From Setaria digitata (lineage: Eukaryota; Nematoda; Chromadorea; Rhabditida; Setariidae), in assembly GCA_003640385.1 (NCBI GenBank), contig RCAB01000004.1, positions 186,001-250,000 of the forward strand: a DNA stretch of 64,000 bases, written 5' to 3'. Every line of letters begins with the position of its first letter. Position 1 is the stretch's first letter. Both the position numbers and the translations under genes were made by a program. The notes under the pieces were generated by a model. It searched no databases. It saw only the letters and a list, made by a program, of their open reading frames with translations, and was not told the origin of the DNA. Below are positions 1 through 12,818 of the stretch, piece by piece.

Positions 1-150
1 TGTAGAAGGGATTTCATATAAATCACCTATATTTCACATGAAAGGAACGAGGACTTAAAAAAAAAAAAAGGAAAATACAGAACAACAAACAGGATGGATT
101 CTTTGCATTTGAATTAAACACTAGTTCACAACAGGTACAAGGAGAGAAGC
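1..150. other. 3' flank of the RNA-binding protein gene
   Basis: These bases lie downstream of the stop codon of the minus-strand gene that ends at 151. They contain A-runs and no clear reading frame. I see no consensus poly(A) signal on the minus strand here, so the transcript may end beyond the left edge of the window or use a variant signal. Confidence 0.5.
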
Positions 151-3100
151 TCATTCGGTGCCACTTTTTAGTAATCGAATATTGTGTCTATCAAAAGCGT
201 GGTCAATAAGTGCTCCTCCACTGGCACAAACTTCATCACACATTGAACACTGCCATTTCATCTCTTCATTTTCCACTTCACCTTAAAAAAAAAAAAAAAA
301 AAAAAACTTTTAGAAAAAATTCTACTGATCATAAGAATTATCACAATACTAGAATCTGCATCTCCGAGAAGTACTTTAACAGCATTATTATCTGTTAAAC
401 CTGTAATCTATGCAGAAAGAAAACAAACCATCAACCGAATTTGTTGGACAAGCAGATTTGCGATGCTCTCTAAATTCTTCAAAATCACTGGTCACAAAAC
501 GACATCCACCACATATTAGTGTGTCGGGCATACCTAGAATAATATGTAACATTAAAACGTTGAATACTGCCACCCGATTAGTGCTACATCTCTTATCTAA
601 GATAAAGGACCGTACAGCTGGATCCTACAACTTTCAACAGCAAGCCTTGCATTATTATACATACCGGTTTCATACAAATTTCGACTTTCCGTACTATCTG
701 TAGTCGCAGTTTGTCGATTTCGATTGTTTTGTGCTGCCGTCTTCCCATAGTCATCAAGGCGCTCTTTCTTTGCATTTGCACTGCTACCGGAAAAGTTTTC
801 AGCGCCACGTTTCACCCTGAAGAGATGCAAATAATTAATCTAAGGTGACAAAATAAAAAGAAAAAAAAAAAAAAAAGGGAAAAACAAGCAAACTTACCTT
901 CAAAATTCCGACGGAAAATAGTCCTTATTAAGATTCCAAAACAACTACAGAACAAAGGTTTTGGGATCGAATAGTCTATATACAAATAAAAACGATTTCA
1001 GAAGGAACTACGCCTTGCAAACCAGCAGCTAAATTTCGAAGCTTCACGACTCCCAGTGAAAGTAAACACAAAAACTTGCGAGCAAAGACTTACTTTAACC
1101 GAACCAGAAAATTTCATAAAAAGCCTTAAATAGAAAATAATCGAGATTTCAAACCGTCCCTTTCGGTTTATGGTAAAAACATTAAATGAAGCTGAAGAGC
1201 AACGCCCTGCAAAAAGTCAAAAACAAGAAAAGCCTAAATTATATTGTAAGGGCAAATGCCGCTCTATTCGGCCGACAAAAAAAATTTTTGGAAAAAATAC
1301 CCGTTAGAGGTTGAAACAGTCGACGTAACGTTGTGCGATTTCATTCCAGCAATGGCGAGCTTCACATCTATGAAAAATCATAAAAAACATGAAAAAAGCA
1401 AAAAAAATTCCCCGTATGATGTGACCTAAGCAGTAGGTAAGGGGACAAAAATATCGCCAGTGGCCAGTGAAGAACTGGATGAACTGCGGAAGCGGCTGAA
1501 GTTTTCTTTGATAAAAAATTGAGATAAATTAAAAACCTCGGTGAAAAATGCTATCTGAGAAAAATATAATCAAAAACATTTCAAGAGCTGCAAGTTTCTA
1601 CAATCATGTACACCTGTAATAAATGACCCTAAAAACAAACAATATGATGCGAAGAGTATGCGCCGCGAGATTTATGATTACAGAAGCAACAAATCTAATT
1701 TTCACCAGCTTACCAAGTATAGAACCGTTCCAGCTGTATCCGTTAAGGGCGCTTACTGCAAGATCCGCTTCCGTTGAGGTACCATACTGTATGAAAGCAT
1801 ATCCCTTAAAAACTGTAACACCCAAAAGAGTCCCATAAGCGCTAAAGAGTCGGATGATGTCGTCTCGAGTGATAACATTCGTGTTCATATTACCAACAAA
1901 CACACGAGCCCTAAACAATGATTATTTGAGCAGAATTCCCACATCTATCCGGTCATTCTATACCAAACACAAGCCATATGTGAGCATCCATGAAGTAAAT
2001 GATTTTATAGAGTATAACAGTCAATGTGACCAGACTTTTTCAACGTTCTGCAACTTGAATATTTAGTAGTCAAAATTTGTATCAACTAAAAAACAGACGA
2101 GTATGAAAACAAATAGTGATAGGAAAACACTGCGATAGAAGATACCAGTAGTTGTTACACAAGACATATCTACTAGGCAGCCGTAGGACATTTTCGTTAT
2201 CTTAATCTACATAAGTCTACACATCCTTGTATTGACCATAATTTATAATCAATAATCCTTGCTCCAACATATGTTTTAAGTCCTGTGATAACGACTCACA
2301 TTCACATTCTGTAAGCAGGAACAGAGATGGAACCTGAGGTTGAATACTGCATGCACCGTGTAATTCTACTGCATAATCTTATGGATAAGAGAACTCTGCC
2401 GATAACGTGAAGGAAATTTAGAGATACGCAATTAAAGAAGTATATCAATTGTAATTAATACAAGAATGAAGCACAGAAAATTTCTTTCGCTAAGAACTGC
2501 TTTAAAATTTCATTTCTTTTCCCACCTGTTTATTGCTTCCCAACTATGATTAAAAAATCTTAAAAATTCTTGTATTCTCAATTCCCAAGAAATACTTTCG
2601 ATCGTATTGAACAAAGGACAAAATTTTTTAACTAAATGGTGAGTAGGAAGTAAGAAAGGCGACACAACAGCTGAAATTGTATTTTTATGATCAATCTTCC
2701 AAAAAAAAAAAAATGTTCAAGACACAAATTTTTTGGTTATCTAGAAGGCTCGCTTTTAAAAGCACGGAAAGTTTGAAGAAAGAAGAAGTTTCGTTTGTTG
2801 CATTCTTAAGAAGAACTTAGTAAAAGCAGAATAACTGAAAGCAAAGGCTAAGTATTTCCAGCTTTAAGTTTTAGAAGATAGTGCGAATCGTCAAATACCC
2901 AGTGTATGAAACTTGGAATCCAGGTAAAAAATCTCAAACCAAATCAGACATAGTTATGACCGCATGTAATAGATTGGAACAACGTTTACGTAACACCATT
3001 TGTATTTCGAAATTAGCTCAAATAAACCGTAATATCTATCTACAAATAATCTTTTCAGCAAATTTCTTCGCTAAGGATTAACAAATGTTGGTGTCAAAAG

Positions 3101-3805
3101 TACGGCAAAGTTTTATTACGATTAACAATTACGTATGCTTTTATAAGTTTAACTTTTTTCTGCTTTTTTCCATCATGACTAATTGGTCTCTGTAGTAATC
3201 CACGCGAGATTTCTATGGATGGTTAAAAATAAGCGTATAAGGAAAATGGTAATTACCTAACAAGATGAGGTTCCTTTGAGCTGGTATCAAAACTAACATC
3301 TCGCGCTTTCAGAGTTGGGCTACCACCAAAAACTCCTGCCGGAGGTCTGAAAAAGTGAGAGAATTGGAAGCAAGGGAAAGTAAAAATAAAAATTCGAAAA
3401 AAAATCAGTAAAATAACCAATAAAAAAAGCTCATGATGAGAAAAACATTAAAGCGATAACAAACATAGCAACCGCGCACTAAATAAATAAGCTAATTTTA
3501 ATTCCTGCCATATCATTCTAGGTTGTCTTCTTTTTTATTCTTCATGTCTTATAGGACATTCATTAAATGACGTTTCATGCTCGATAAGCGTAGCATCATA
3601 TATGCATATAAATAACTTGGATGGCTTGCAATAAATAGCTGTGATGAGCTTCGCGAAATGAAGCACAGTTTTGATGCAACAAAAACACCGAGTTGTACCG
3701 CGTTAAGACAGAAATAGTATAATTTAACGGAATGGTAAAAATGAAGTAACACTCACACTCCGCTAACCAATGGATATGCTCCTGATGTCGCTTCGCCAAA
3801 TCCAT
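151..3805 (-). CDS. RNA-binding protein: hnRNP C/RALY-type RRM plus two C-terminal zinc knuckles
   Basis: Six exons join in phase: 3753-3805, 3257-3346, 1614-1910, 665-816, 429-533 and 151-281. They sum to 828 nt, giving 275 residues and a stop. The start ATG at 3805 follows an acceptor-like TTTTATAG. Residues about 49-120 form one RRM with RNP2 (RVFVGNMNT) and RNP1 (KGYAFIQY), closest in memory to hnRNP C and RALY; the INLAA stretch after the RRM and a later VKRGAE recall hnRNP C. The middle is polar (Asn, Arg, Thr-rich). The end carries CGGC-x12-H-x4-C followed about 33 residues later by CSMC-x12-H-x4-H, two zinc-binding knuckles. It probably binds pre-mRNA in the nucleus; that role is inferred. 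A GTAAG inside exon 3 near 1712 could be an alternative donor. The RRM and zinc-finger calls are strong; the first exon is the least certain. Confidence 0.78.
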
Positions 3806-6800
3806 AGCCTATAAAAGTAAACTGAGTCTTTGTTCAAAAATGTTTGCAAATGTCTTCAAAAGTCATACATCATTTAAAAAAAATTAAAACAAGCAAGAGG
3901 CTTGAGTTTATTATACATCAAGCACACTTTCTTGGCTTTCCTAAAAAAATAAATGGTTATTTTACAACAAGCAAAAAAGTAAAAGGCAGTGAAATAAAAT
4001 TAATTATCCTCACTCACGTGTGACTGGCGGAATTGTACCTCGCAATGATCGGCTTGATGAGAACATAATCGAGAAATAGACAGAAAGGGACAAAGGGACA
4101 GTCAGATAAAGATAGGGAAGGAGAGCTGCTCCGACCGAAATGAAAAATGAAAAGCAAAGTGACAGCGAGGAAATATAAATTTCTGGCCGAATAACAAGCA
4201 ACCAACCCGCTTTGTAAGCCAATCTGTAAAAGTCGACCAGTTGATGGACATCGTATATAGAAGCCACCGCAGCGGCGCACATCCTTAGACGAGCGACCAA
4301 CCGACTGATTGGTGTGTTGGCCAACTCACAACATGAAGAGCGGTCTATCTTACCAACTCCCGATGGGCACTTACCTATTTTATTGTCTAGTTACTTTTGT
4401 TTTGCTCCCCTGCTCTCTCTAGAAGCTCACCACTCTGTGCAAGTAAGGAGGTGAGAGACATGACCCTGCACGCACAAGAGAAGGTCACACTTCGGGTCAC
4501 CCAATCCCCTCAGCAACAATCCTTTCTGACAGATGTCACGTCTTCCAAGTAATCACAAATTGAAGCTCCACGTAAAAGACAGCACTAATGCGAAAACACA
4601 AGAATGCATGTCGAATATTTGGAATATACGAGTAGAAACCCAGGCATATTCAGGTTCTCTGTCAGGTAACCGACGATACAAACGATAATATCAATAAAAC
4701 TAAACTGAGCAAGGTGGTGAACGTTCCAATTTCGACAAGTGAACTAACGAATCGATGGGATTTGCTGGGTGTCGAGAAGCATTGTGAGACGTCCTCACGT
4801 GGAAAGTATCCCTCACCTGTTCTATCTGAAAATACGAGTACGGAACCGCTTCCTTCCCTACCTTCCTCCATCGCCGTTAATTCCTCCCCAACGCAAAAGC
4901 CATCAACAGGAAACTTAACGCCCTCAAGAACGGACGCGTCAACGGTAATGGTCACAGAATGAAAAAAAACCGTCCACTCGTACAGTGATAAGCTAGTACT
5001 GTTTCGAGCACAAAATTGATTCATAGTGGTATGAGATACTTATTCGACAAGATCTCGGTGGAACTGTATGGAAAGACAAGACCAATTGCATAGCACTGTA
5101 TGATGCAGAAAGATGTTGCGGAGCGGAATAATTAGAGCACTTGACTGAGTTGCCCCTGGAATGTATTGCAATGTTCTGAAAATGGAGACACGGTCATAAA
5201 TGAAGCAGCGATTGTTGAGACAAGAACGTGAGCTTATTTCGGAATCTATCTTGTCATCGACGACAAATCTCTCTTACCTCGATAAAACGTCATAGGCTAC
5301 AGCATCCATCCCTCATTCTGTGGTGTCGGGTTTTAATCTGCAACTCTTCGTCTTAGAAAATAGGTTTTACGTCAATCTGCCTTTTACCTAACACAAACAC
5401 CTCCTTACTCTCGTCCTCATTTAGAACACGCCACGCACGCTTTTCCTTCATTTCAATAGGATGTTCATTATGACAGGTTGACACTGAAAGTTATCAAGTC
5501 TTGAAAGTACTGCGTAGAAAACCGTCCGCTAAAAAATGAGAAGTAGTAAGACCTCCATGACTAGTAAAACAACAAACAACACATCGAATGTTATGTAAAA
5601 GTTCCAGAAGTTATTAGACATCAAACATCTGATCACATGTAACTGAACATTTTTAGATCTTTCGTCTTTTACATCATCCAGACTACGTTCCTACTGTGAT
5701 CATTCAAACATCGTTGTCACAACATTTCTCCTTTCCATTTCTAATTCAAGCTTCAATTTCCATTTTTCGCCAGTCTGCTTTGATTAGAGGGATTTCTTTA
5801 TTGGATACTTTGAACGACTAAGAAGTACTTGGATGTTAAGAGCGAATTTTCTGAAAAAAAGGATTTCTCCAATATCGAGAGATTTCTCATGCTTTCCATT
5901 CTAATCACAGATGTTTCCTGAGCTTTACAGAAGGTGATCTATCCGACTTGAGCTCAGAGTCGATGTCTTTCCTCCAAACTCCTCACTCTGAATTGTTTGC
6001 TTTATGCAACTTGCAGTTGACAGTTCTGTTATTCAGGTGGTAAGAAACAATTGCTTCTCAGTCCTTGAACTGGTGGATTTTTTCTGTCCCACCGCGACTG
6101 TGAGGAAGAAGCCTTCAGAGATGGCTTACTGGCGTTGGTCAGTTCCACGTAGTTTAGTCGTCTGCAGAATGTTTTGGAGCTGTCAGCTTCCTTTCCTTAC
6201 GTGAGCGCAGCGTAGGGACACATTCAATGCATAGGGTGACACATTCAGGAGAGTTGACACTAGGCCACTGGGTGACCACTCAGCGGTGCTCTTTTGGGTG
6301 ACAGTTTAAATTGTCAGTATCGCGAAGTGCTCCGTTGAGGTACCGCTGGAGGTCGTCCTCTGTCCTCCATCTCCTTCATTTCACTCAACACGGTCAAGTG
6401 CATCTGTCCCCTCCTTTTGCCTGTGTCGCGCCCCGCAATGCACCACGACTCCCACGAGGTGACGTCTGTGTGCTGCGTGCTGCGTACTATTGAGCTCTGT
6501 GTCTGTTAGACGCAGCGCCGCTGCTGCAGGTGTACATGCGGGTCGGGTCGTGTCACGCTTTAGCAATCAAGTTGGTGGTTGCCTCTGTTGTATCCGGATG
6601 ATAGCCGGACTCAGTGCGTGTGCGAGACTTCCACGGATGTACACCTGAAGTAGTGGCAGTGGGTTTCCTGAAATTTTACTTTTCATAATTGCGAAACTGT
6701 TTAATGGAAGCAGTCAGTCATTTCCACTATTTCGCAGGGTGCGTTTTCATCTCTGAACAAGCTTTTCCTGTTGTAAAAGATGTCATTGAAAAATGAGATT

Positions 6801-9800
6801 TACTTGCTTGCTTAGAAAGTGAGCCGAAGACATATAGTTGCTGAGGATGGTTGCAAACCGCTGAAAGTGTGCAAATCTCAGAAGCACCGTCTGACCAATC
6901 CATTTGTCTCTGTAGCGGATAGTGTTGGAAAGATACAGGTCAAGGTGATAACTACCGTTTTATACCGATTTTGCTCACATTCTTTCATTTGAATTTAATT
7001 GATCAGTCAATTAACAAATAATATGAGGCGTGCACTTTTTTCTAGTGAAATAAATTTTGTTTCTCGATATTGCGTCTTGTACAATGCAGTACATACGACA
7101 ACAGACGGGAGGAATGTTACCCGTTACTTCTGGAATGCAATCATAAGTGTATTGTAATCCGTTGCAGTAGTAAACTGTTCAACTGAAACTCATGAGTTCG
7201 GTAAGTTTCCGCTAACTGCACTTTTAAGAAGTCCAGACTTTGCATCGTTTTATTAGTTCTGCTAAGTATTGCCGTACAGTCTTCAGTTCTCGATTAATTC
7301 ACCAGCAGTGGTGATTTATTAAGTTTTGAGAGATTTATCTTGTAGGCACTTGATAGTGGTTTGCTGGAGAAGTACGCTTATTACCTTAACTGAGTTTTTA
7401 GTCGCTGTGGAAGGATTTCTTCAGTTATATGAAATTTGTGTTCCCATTATTTCAACCTTGCACCATATTCATTTTCAGTTATCGTTTCTAAACATTTTTA
7501 AAAAGCTCTCAGAAATTGTCAAAATCTGTTGAAATTTTGAGGTTTCATTGTTGCATTTCTGAAGAGAAGAATTTTTTCAGTCGTCAGACTTTAATAATAT
7601 CCGAAAAATTGCTTTTTTTTATCTAAATTTTGAAGTCCCCCGATTGCCATCCGACTATGTGGCGTGATAATTCTTTGGATGTCAAACCACCTCCTTCATC
7701 GTGTTTCACTGACATAGTTAAATGACCAGTAGTCATTGCTCTGCATGGCCAAGATCATTTCGGTGAGTTGGCTTCTTCCACAAACTTCTAATGAGTTTAT
7801 AAAACTGGAACAAAAAATGAGGTAGATCTTTCAAAAAAAAAAAAATGCTTTCAATTTCGAAGAGCAGCGTCTCATTGGTGATGATTTCTTTTCTGTCTTT
7901 ATAAATGCAGTGATCGACAGTAAAAACCCTTGAACAAGGCCAAATTCCCCTTCCAAATACAGTGTCAAGGATTTACGAGAATGTTCACTTATTTGTTGGA
8001 AAGTTCCTGCATCATCTGGACTGAATCTCTTCTATAGGTGTTAACTTTTTCGGATGCAGAAGCGTCTGTAAAAGAGAACTTGCTATCAAAATACGTATCG
8101 ATTTCAGCTGAATGTCAGAGCACTACTGGGAGATATCAAATTTGTTTTGACACATTAGTCAGTACTACTTGAACTGTTGGATAGACATCAACGATACTTT
8201 TCTGAAATTTTTTCACTTTCCTTGGATTTCTGCAGTTGCAAGAGGGCGGCAGCTCAGAAAGAGTCCAGTGACTATCCGCAATGAGACCAGTTCACGTTTG
8301 CTTAACTATCTTAAGATGACATGCGGTCGGAAGGATGTGTGTGCCTCTTCTGTAGTGAATTTTTGTGCTGTCACTTCAGTGATTTCCACTGCTCGAACCC
8401 ACCGAAAATGTGTTCTTGGCCAGAATGTGTGCTTTGTGTTCGCTGATAGTGCCTTCTGTTGTGTGATTTATCATCCAGAACTTCAGCACCATTACTCCCC
8501 AGCAACAACCACAATCACGGATGTTGCTGTCAGTCCTTTACTACCTCTACTTCTATTTCGTGCTGAACTATCCAGGAACAGGAATCTTACAGTCCACAAA
8601 CTCTGGCATACAGTACTGCGGCAGCCTCTCATTTAAAATTCACTTGGATTGTGCCGTAACTGTACCCAAAACAGGTATTTAACGAGAAAATATTTGTTTT
8701 CCCAGAGACCAGTCTAGAATGGGCTCAATTATTTGTTGACGAACACTAAGGGAGTAAGAATGATATCGATAGAGGACAAGTCCGGACTAAATAAGCCCCT
8801 TTATTCACTCGCAGGACATTTGCATCACTGGAAGAGTATTAATGTAATGGGATGGCTTATAATTTATGACCTATAACCTAGTATATATCCGTGCGAAGTG
8901 ACCGTCGCTCGCCTTATTCTCCCTTCCTCAGATTCTATCTCCTTCGAGCTCTACTCACGTCACTTGATCAGTTATACTCGCGTGAAACTGCGCAGAATGC
9001 TACTTCACTTGCGAACTCTCTGTCGATAGAATGCGTCGTGTGGAAATCGTTATGGTAGTCACTTGGTCTTTCTATCTATTATCATCAACTTTACTAATTT
9101 CCAATAGAATGAAGAGCAGGTAGTTCTTGATGGGAACTTTTGAAAATTAATGAAATGAAAAAGCTATACTATTAATACTACTATCACTGTAGGAATCGTA
9201 AGTGTCACACTACGGTAAGCAAGAAAAACGGCAGTAGGATGCGAACCGAATTGACCCTGAACTCTTTAGACGGTAGTGGATACGGGCGAAAGTCCCCATT
9301 TCCTCGTTACCTTGTTACCCCTAAAATTAGGTCACCGGTAGGGGTCACCATTTTGTGAATTTCGAAAGCATAAAACAGCGCAACTAGCCGTGGTTATGCA
9401 TGAGTGGCAAGACACAGATCGTCGCAGATTTCCTTTCGTCTTCTCCCCACAGAGATATTTAAATCTTACTGTTGTGTATACAGAATTTAATTTCATTGTA
9501 TTTTGCATAGAGAGCGAATGTGAGTGATTTCCCTTCGCAGCTTCAAGCCAACCTTGGTCGACTCTCTGCGTCGAACCTTCAGTTTTAGAAATTCATTGAT
9601 TTTACGAAGGCGAACGCTAGTCTTTGTAGGCTCAGACACGCTTTCTTCTGATTAATGAGGCTCTAATGTGGCCTCTTCAGGTGTTCGTCTTCTATTCCTG
9701 TTATTCCACTTCTAATAAACAGCTACCTACGTGCCTCGCAATTTCCGATTTCTTATGTATCACTTTTAAACTTTTTAGTGAATTATTGAAAAAACTTTGG

Positions 9801-12800
9801 CCAGATAATTCTTATCAGTGAACCATTTGCAAAGTGAAACAGAATATTTCTTGGTAGAACGTTTCTTGGGAATAGCCAGTGACTTAATAATTATTGCAAT
9901 TGAGCAATAAAAATGTTGTCACCTGAGGCATGATAACATTTGGTTTGTGATGTGTGGAAGAAGTCAGCATGGAGAGGGATATGACTGATAAGTTTGATGT
10001 AATCAGTGACCAGTTATCTATCTGTCTCGTCGGTGAGGATGACTCGCAGCAGCTGGGAGCTTTTTATGGGTTCCTGGCACTCCTGCATTCTTTGCATAGT
10101 CCCCTTCGATTTGCTTCAGAAAGGGATGAGCAGCCTCATGGATTCCTTCTTCAGTTCTTATAGCATCTGTCATCTGTTTCAATACATCCTTCACAACTCT
10201 GCAAATACCGAGGAGAACAGATGCCTCTTGTTATCAGTTTATCATAAAGCTCTTGTCTGCGAGACACTGATGTTTCTGGCTTCTGCAACATTTCTTGGGT
10301 ATACTGAAGAGCTAAATGTCCATTCAGCCATGTTGAACACCAGCACCTACTATCTTTCCTTTTTTAAGGATTATGGTTTGCTCTGCATTACAACCAACGT
10401 TTTATCGTTATTTTAATTGAAAATTGTTTTAAGAAAGTCGGACGAAAGGATTGGTTGGACGTTCGGAATAATATTATTACACTAACCGTTCCTCAACTAG
10501 GGATTATTTGGAGAGAAGACCTAGCTAGGAGTTGTCTCTATGGAGTGAAGGGGATGCTTCTAGGCTACGGTATGTCTGTGCTTGAGAGACCAGTGCAAGC
10601 TTAGAGATTTACTCTCGAACACTGTCGGTACTTTAGTTACAGAAACGGTTTCTGTTCAGTACTGTTATTCGTAAATTGTGAATGTATGCGAGTTATGGAG
10701 TGGGATACAAGCAGATCGACTTATCATTTATCACTTGGCAACTTATATCAAAACCTGTCAGCCAAATACTTTTCGCTCTAAATCGTAGTTCGTGACTTCA
10801 TCAAATATTTATGAATTGTATTGACTCGACAACGTGTACTTACGCGATTTTTGGTGCAGTGTCTGTCCGTAGAGATCCGTCCTGGAATGATTTTATCCTA
10901 TCTTCACAACGCACAGTCTACTCTTCCTTTGAAGAAATTACTGACGACTATACATGACACATTCTGTTTCGTGTGAAACAGCCCACTGTTCCTTCAGATA
11001 ACTAATAAATAAGTCATCAAGGGTTCAAAAACTTAGGCATTTTCTATTTCTGCTACTGTTATGTCCCAGTACTCGTTGGAATCTGCACCATAAATTACAT
11101 GGGAGTTCAATTTACTATGCTCAAGTAAATGATCCGCGAAAAAGTGGGATGACTTGCATCGTATCGCTGGGCTGATACATTACAGAATCCACTTAATTAA
11201 CAATATTTGGCATTATATAAATATGTAAACTGAAATTGCGCTATCACTTAGTTCAAGTTAGGCACAATTTAGCACTGTTCTTATAGTAGCAACCGATGGA
11301 GCCGGCTGTTTGATCTATCATATTAAATATATTTCAAGCGTCTGTTCCATTTGAATTTTACTGTGGAATAAATTTAGAATGTTTATTGGAGAAAAGACTT
11401 TGAAAAAAAAAAAGCAAGAAATTAGCCAATTTTAACGATAGCCATAACCTACTATAGAAGCAATATTTGATTGAGATTTCAGCATATTTATTTCCTTCTA
11501 CCTATTTCGAAGATATCTCCCAGAGCTATTCTGTTATTCTGCAAGATTGGAATGTAAACTCTCAGTGTGTAAAGTACATGAAATATAAGTAAGGTATTAG
11601 AACTTGAGATTGATGCGCACATGTTTAGGATTTACCTTTATCTCAAGTGAGCATGTCGTAAAGAATTGAAATGATGACTATAGTATAACATCATCTGAAA
11701 TAATGCCTCTTAACTTCGAACAAAAAGCATCAATTTATTTCTCAAAAAAAAAAGAGTTTACAGTATGGATTTGTAAACTGAATATTTTTCGCCATCCATT
11801 TGCATTAAAAACCTTTCAATTCTTGCAGCACATATACGTTGTTTCCAATCTAAACTGTATCACATTGAATAGAATTGGTTGTATGATGTTAATTACAGTA
11901 GAAATAACCAAAATGATAGTAATTATTAACCACTACAGAATGACGATCTCGAGTTTTTTTCACTTCATGAGCTCTGCAGCGTTATTCAAAATGTAAGTGA
12001 GAATGAGTACCAACGAATGCGTAGGATGGTTGAAAAGAAGAAGCTTAAAGTGCATTTATTCTTGCTTAGAGAGATATCTTGTGAAGTTTTAAAAATGTTC
12101 CTGCGAGCTGCTTTAAAGGATATACGGTACACCGCGTACGGTATAATATGAAGGATATGATAGAAATATCAGTTTGAGACAGATTTTAATTGGAGGAGGT
12201 AGACGTAGACGTGAAAGGGAGGAGTAGAGCAGTACGTAAGGATTAGAAGTTTTCAGTACCTTGTGACGAAGCCATATTTGGGGAGGAGACGACTGTTAAG
12301 CTTTTTCTGAGCCATTAGCAAGAACTCTGCGGGTGGGCCATCTGCTTGCCTTCCTTCATTTCCGTAATTTGGAAGGAAGGAATGACTCCCGAGAGTACGG
12401 TACTTGTGATGCGCCTCGTTCTCGATCAATAGGACATTTAGGCTTCTGTTATCTCTCTAGCTACATTGCTAAGAGATGGATGTGATCTTGCAGCAAAGAA
12501 GAAGGAAGCTGCTAGACCAACCGATCACTACTACCGCTGCTCCTGTTGGTGTTTGTGGCGGTGGCAGTATTGGTGGCGCTGGCTGAAAGCGTTTCGCCAG
12601 GATTTCCTAACGCTAGCGCCACTTATTGGAGGAATTGCAGCTCTGATGCGACGACCTTTGTCCCGCCCCAGGACTAAAGTGTCAATCTTGGAAGAGACAG
12701 GTCGGGAACTCTTGACTTGTTGCTTCACTGCTCCCACCGTTCTTCTGTACCTGAGTGCTTGAACTGAACGAACGCACCATTTGCAGCGTATCGGAGCTGT

Positions 12801-12818
12801 GTGACACGCGAGAAGTGC
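3806..12818. other. Gene-poor 9 kb upstream region with GC-richer islands
   Basis: This stretch separates the minus-strand RNA-binding gene from the plus-strand nuclear receptor, so it should contain both promoters. Base composition is less AT-rich than the gene introns further right, notably near 4000-5000, 6300-6650 and 12300-12760. Short open frames occur (4010-4324 minus, 4662-5024 minus, 8169-8636 plus) but none shows a family motif or a clean splice-site framework. Untranslated exons or distant enhancers of the receptor are possible. I could not identify a transposon. Confidence 0.5.
9987..10360 (-). pseudogene. Coding-like relic, unknown family
   Basis: Reading the minus strand, one frame between about 10360 and 10200 gives a helical, charged peptide that includes MLQKPETSVSRRQELYDKL. 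A second frame takes over at about 10235 and runs to 9987 with a composition like normal protein (VVKDVLKQMTDAIRTEEGI). The two pieces would join if one base were gained or lost. Both ends are in stops and I see no splice sites. I do not recognise the family. It may be an old exon or element fragment, or an accident of composition. Confidence 0.2.

Noticed and set aside
4010..4324. Minus-strand frame of 104 codons with hydrophobic segments
   Set aside because: Hydrophobic stretch comes from pyrimidine-rich DNA; no signal or family pattern, and it sits in the promoter region of the RNA-binding gene.
4662..5024. Minus-strand frame of 120 codons ending in a hydrophobic stretch, with an overlapping plus frame rich in Ser, Thr and Pro
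   Set aside because: Both strands are open at once and neither has homologues I recognise; not enough to call a tail-anchored protein.
8169..8636. 155-codon plus-strand open frame
   Set aside because: No motif, domain rhythm, splice frame or start context; the reverse strand looks equally meaningless. Probably chance in GC-richer DNA.
12466..12762. Plus-strand frame of 98 codons just upstream of the receptor
   Set aside because: Composition (many Trp, Cys, Arg) is unlike a real protein; more likely 5' untranslated or promoter sequence.
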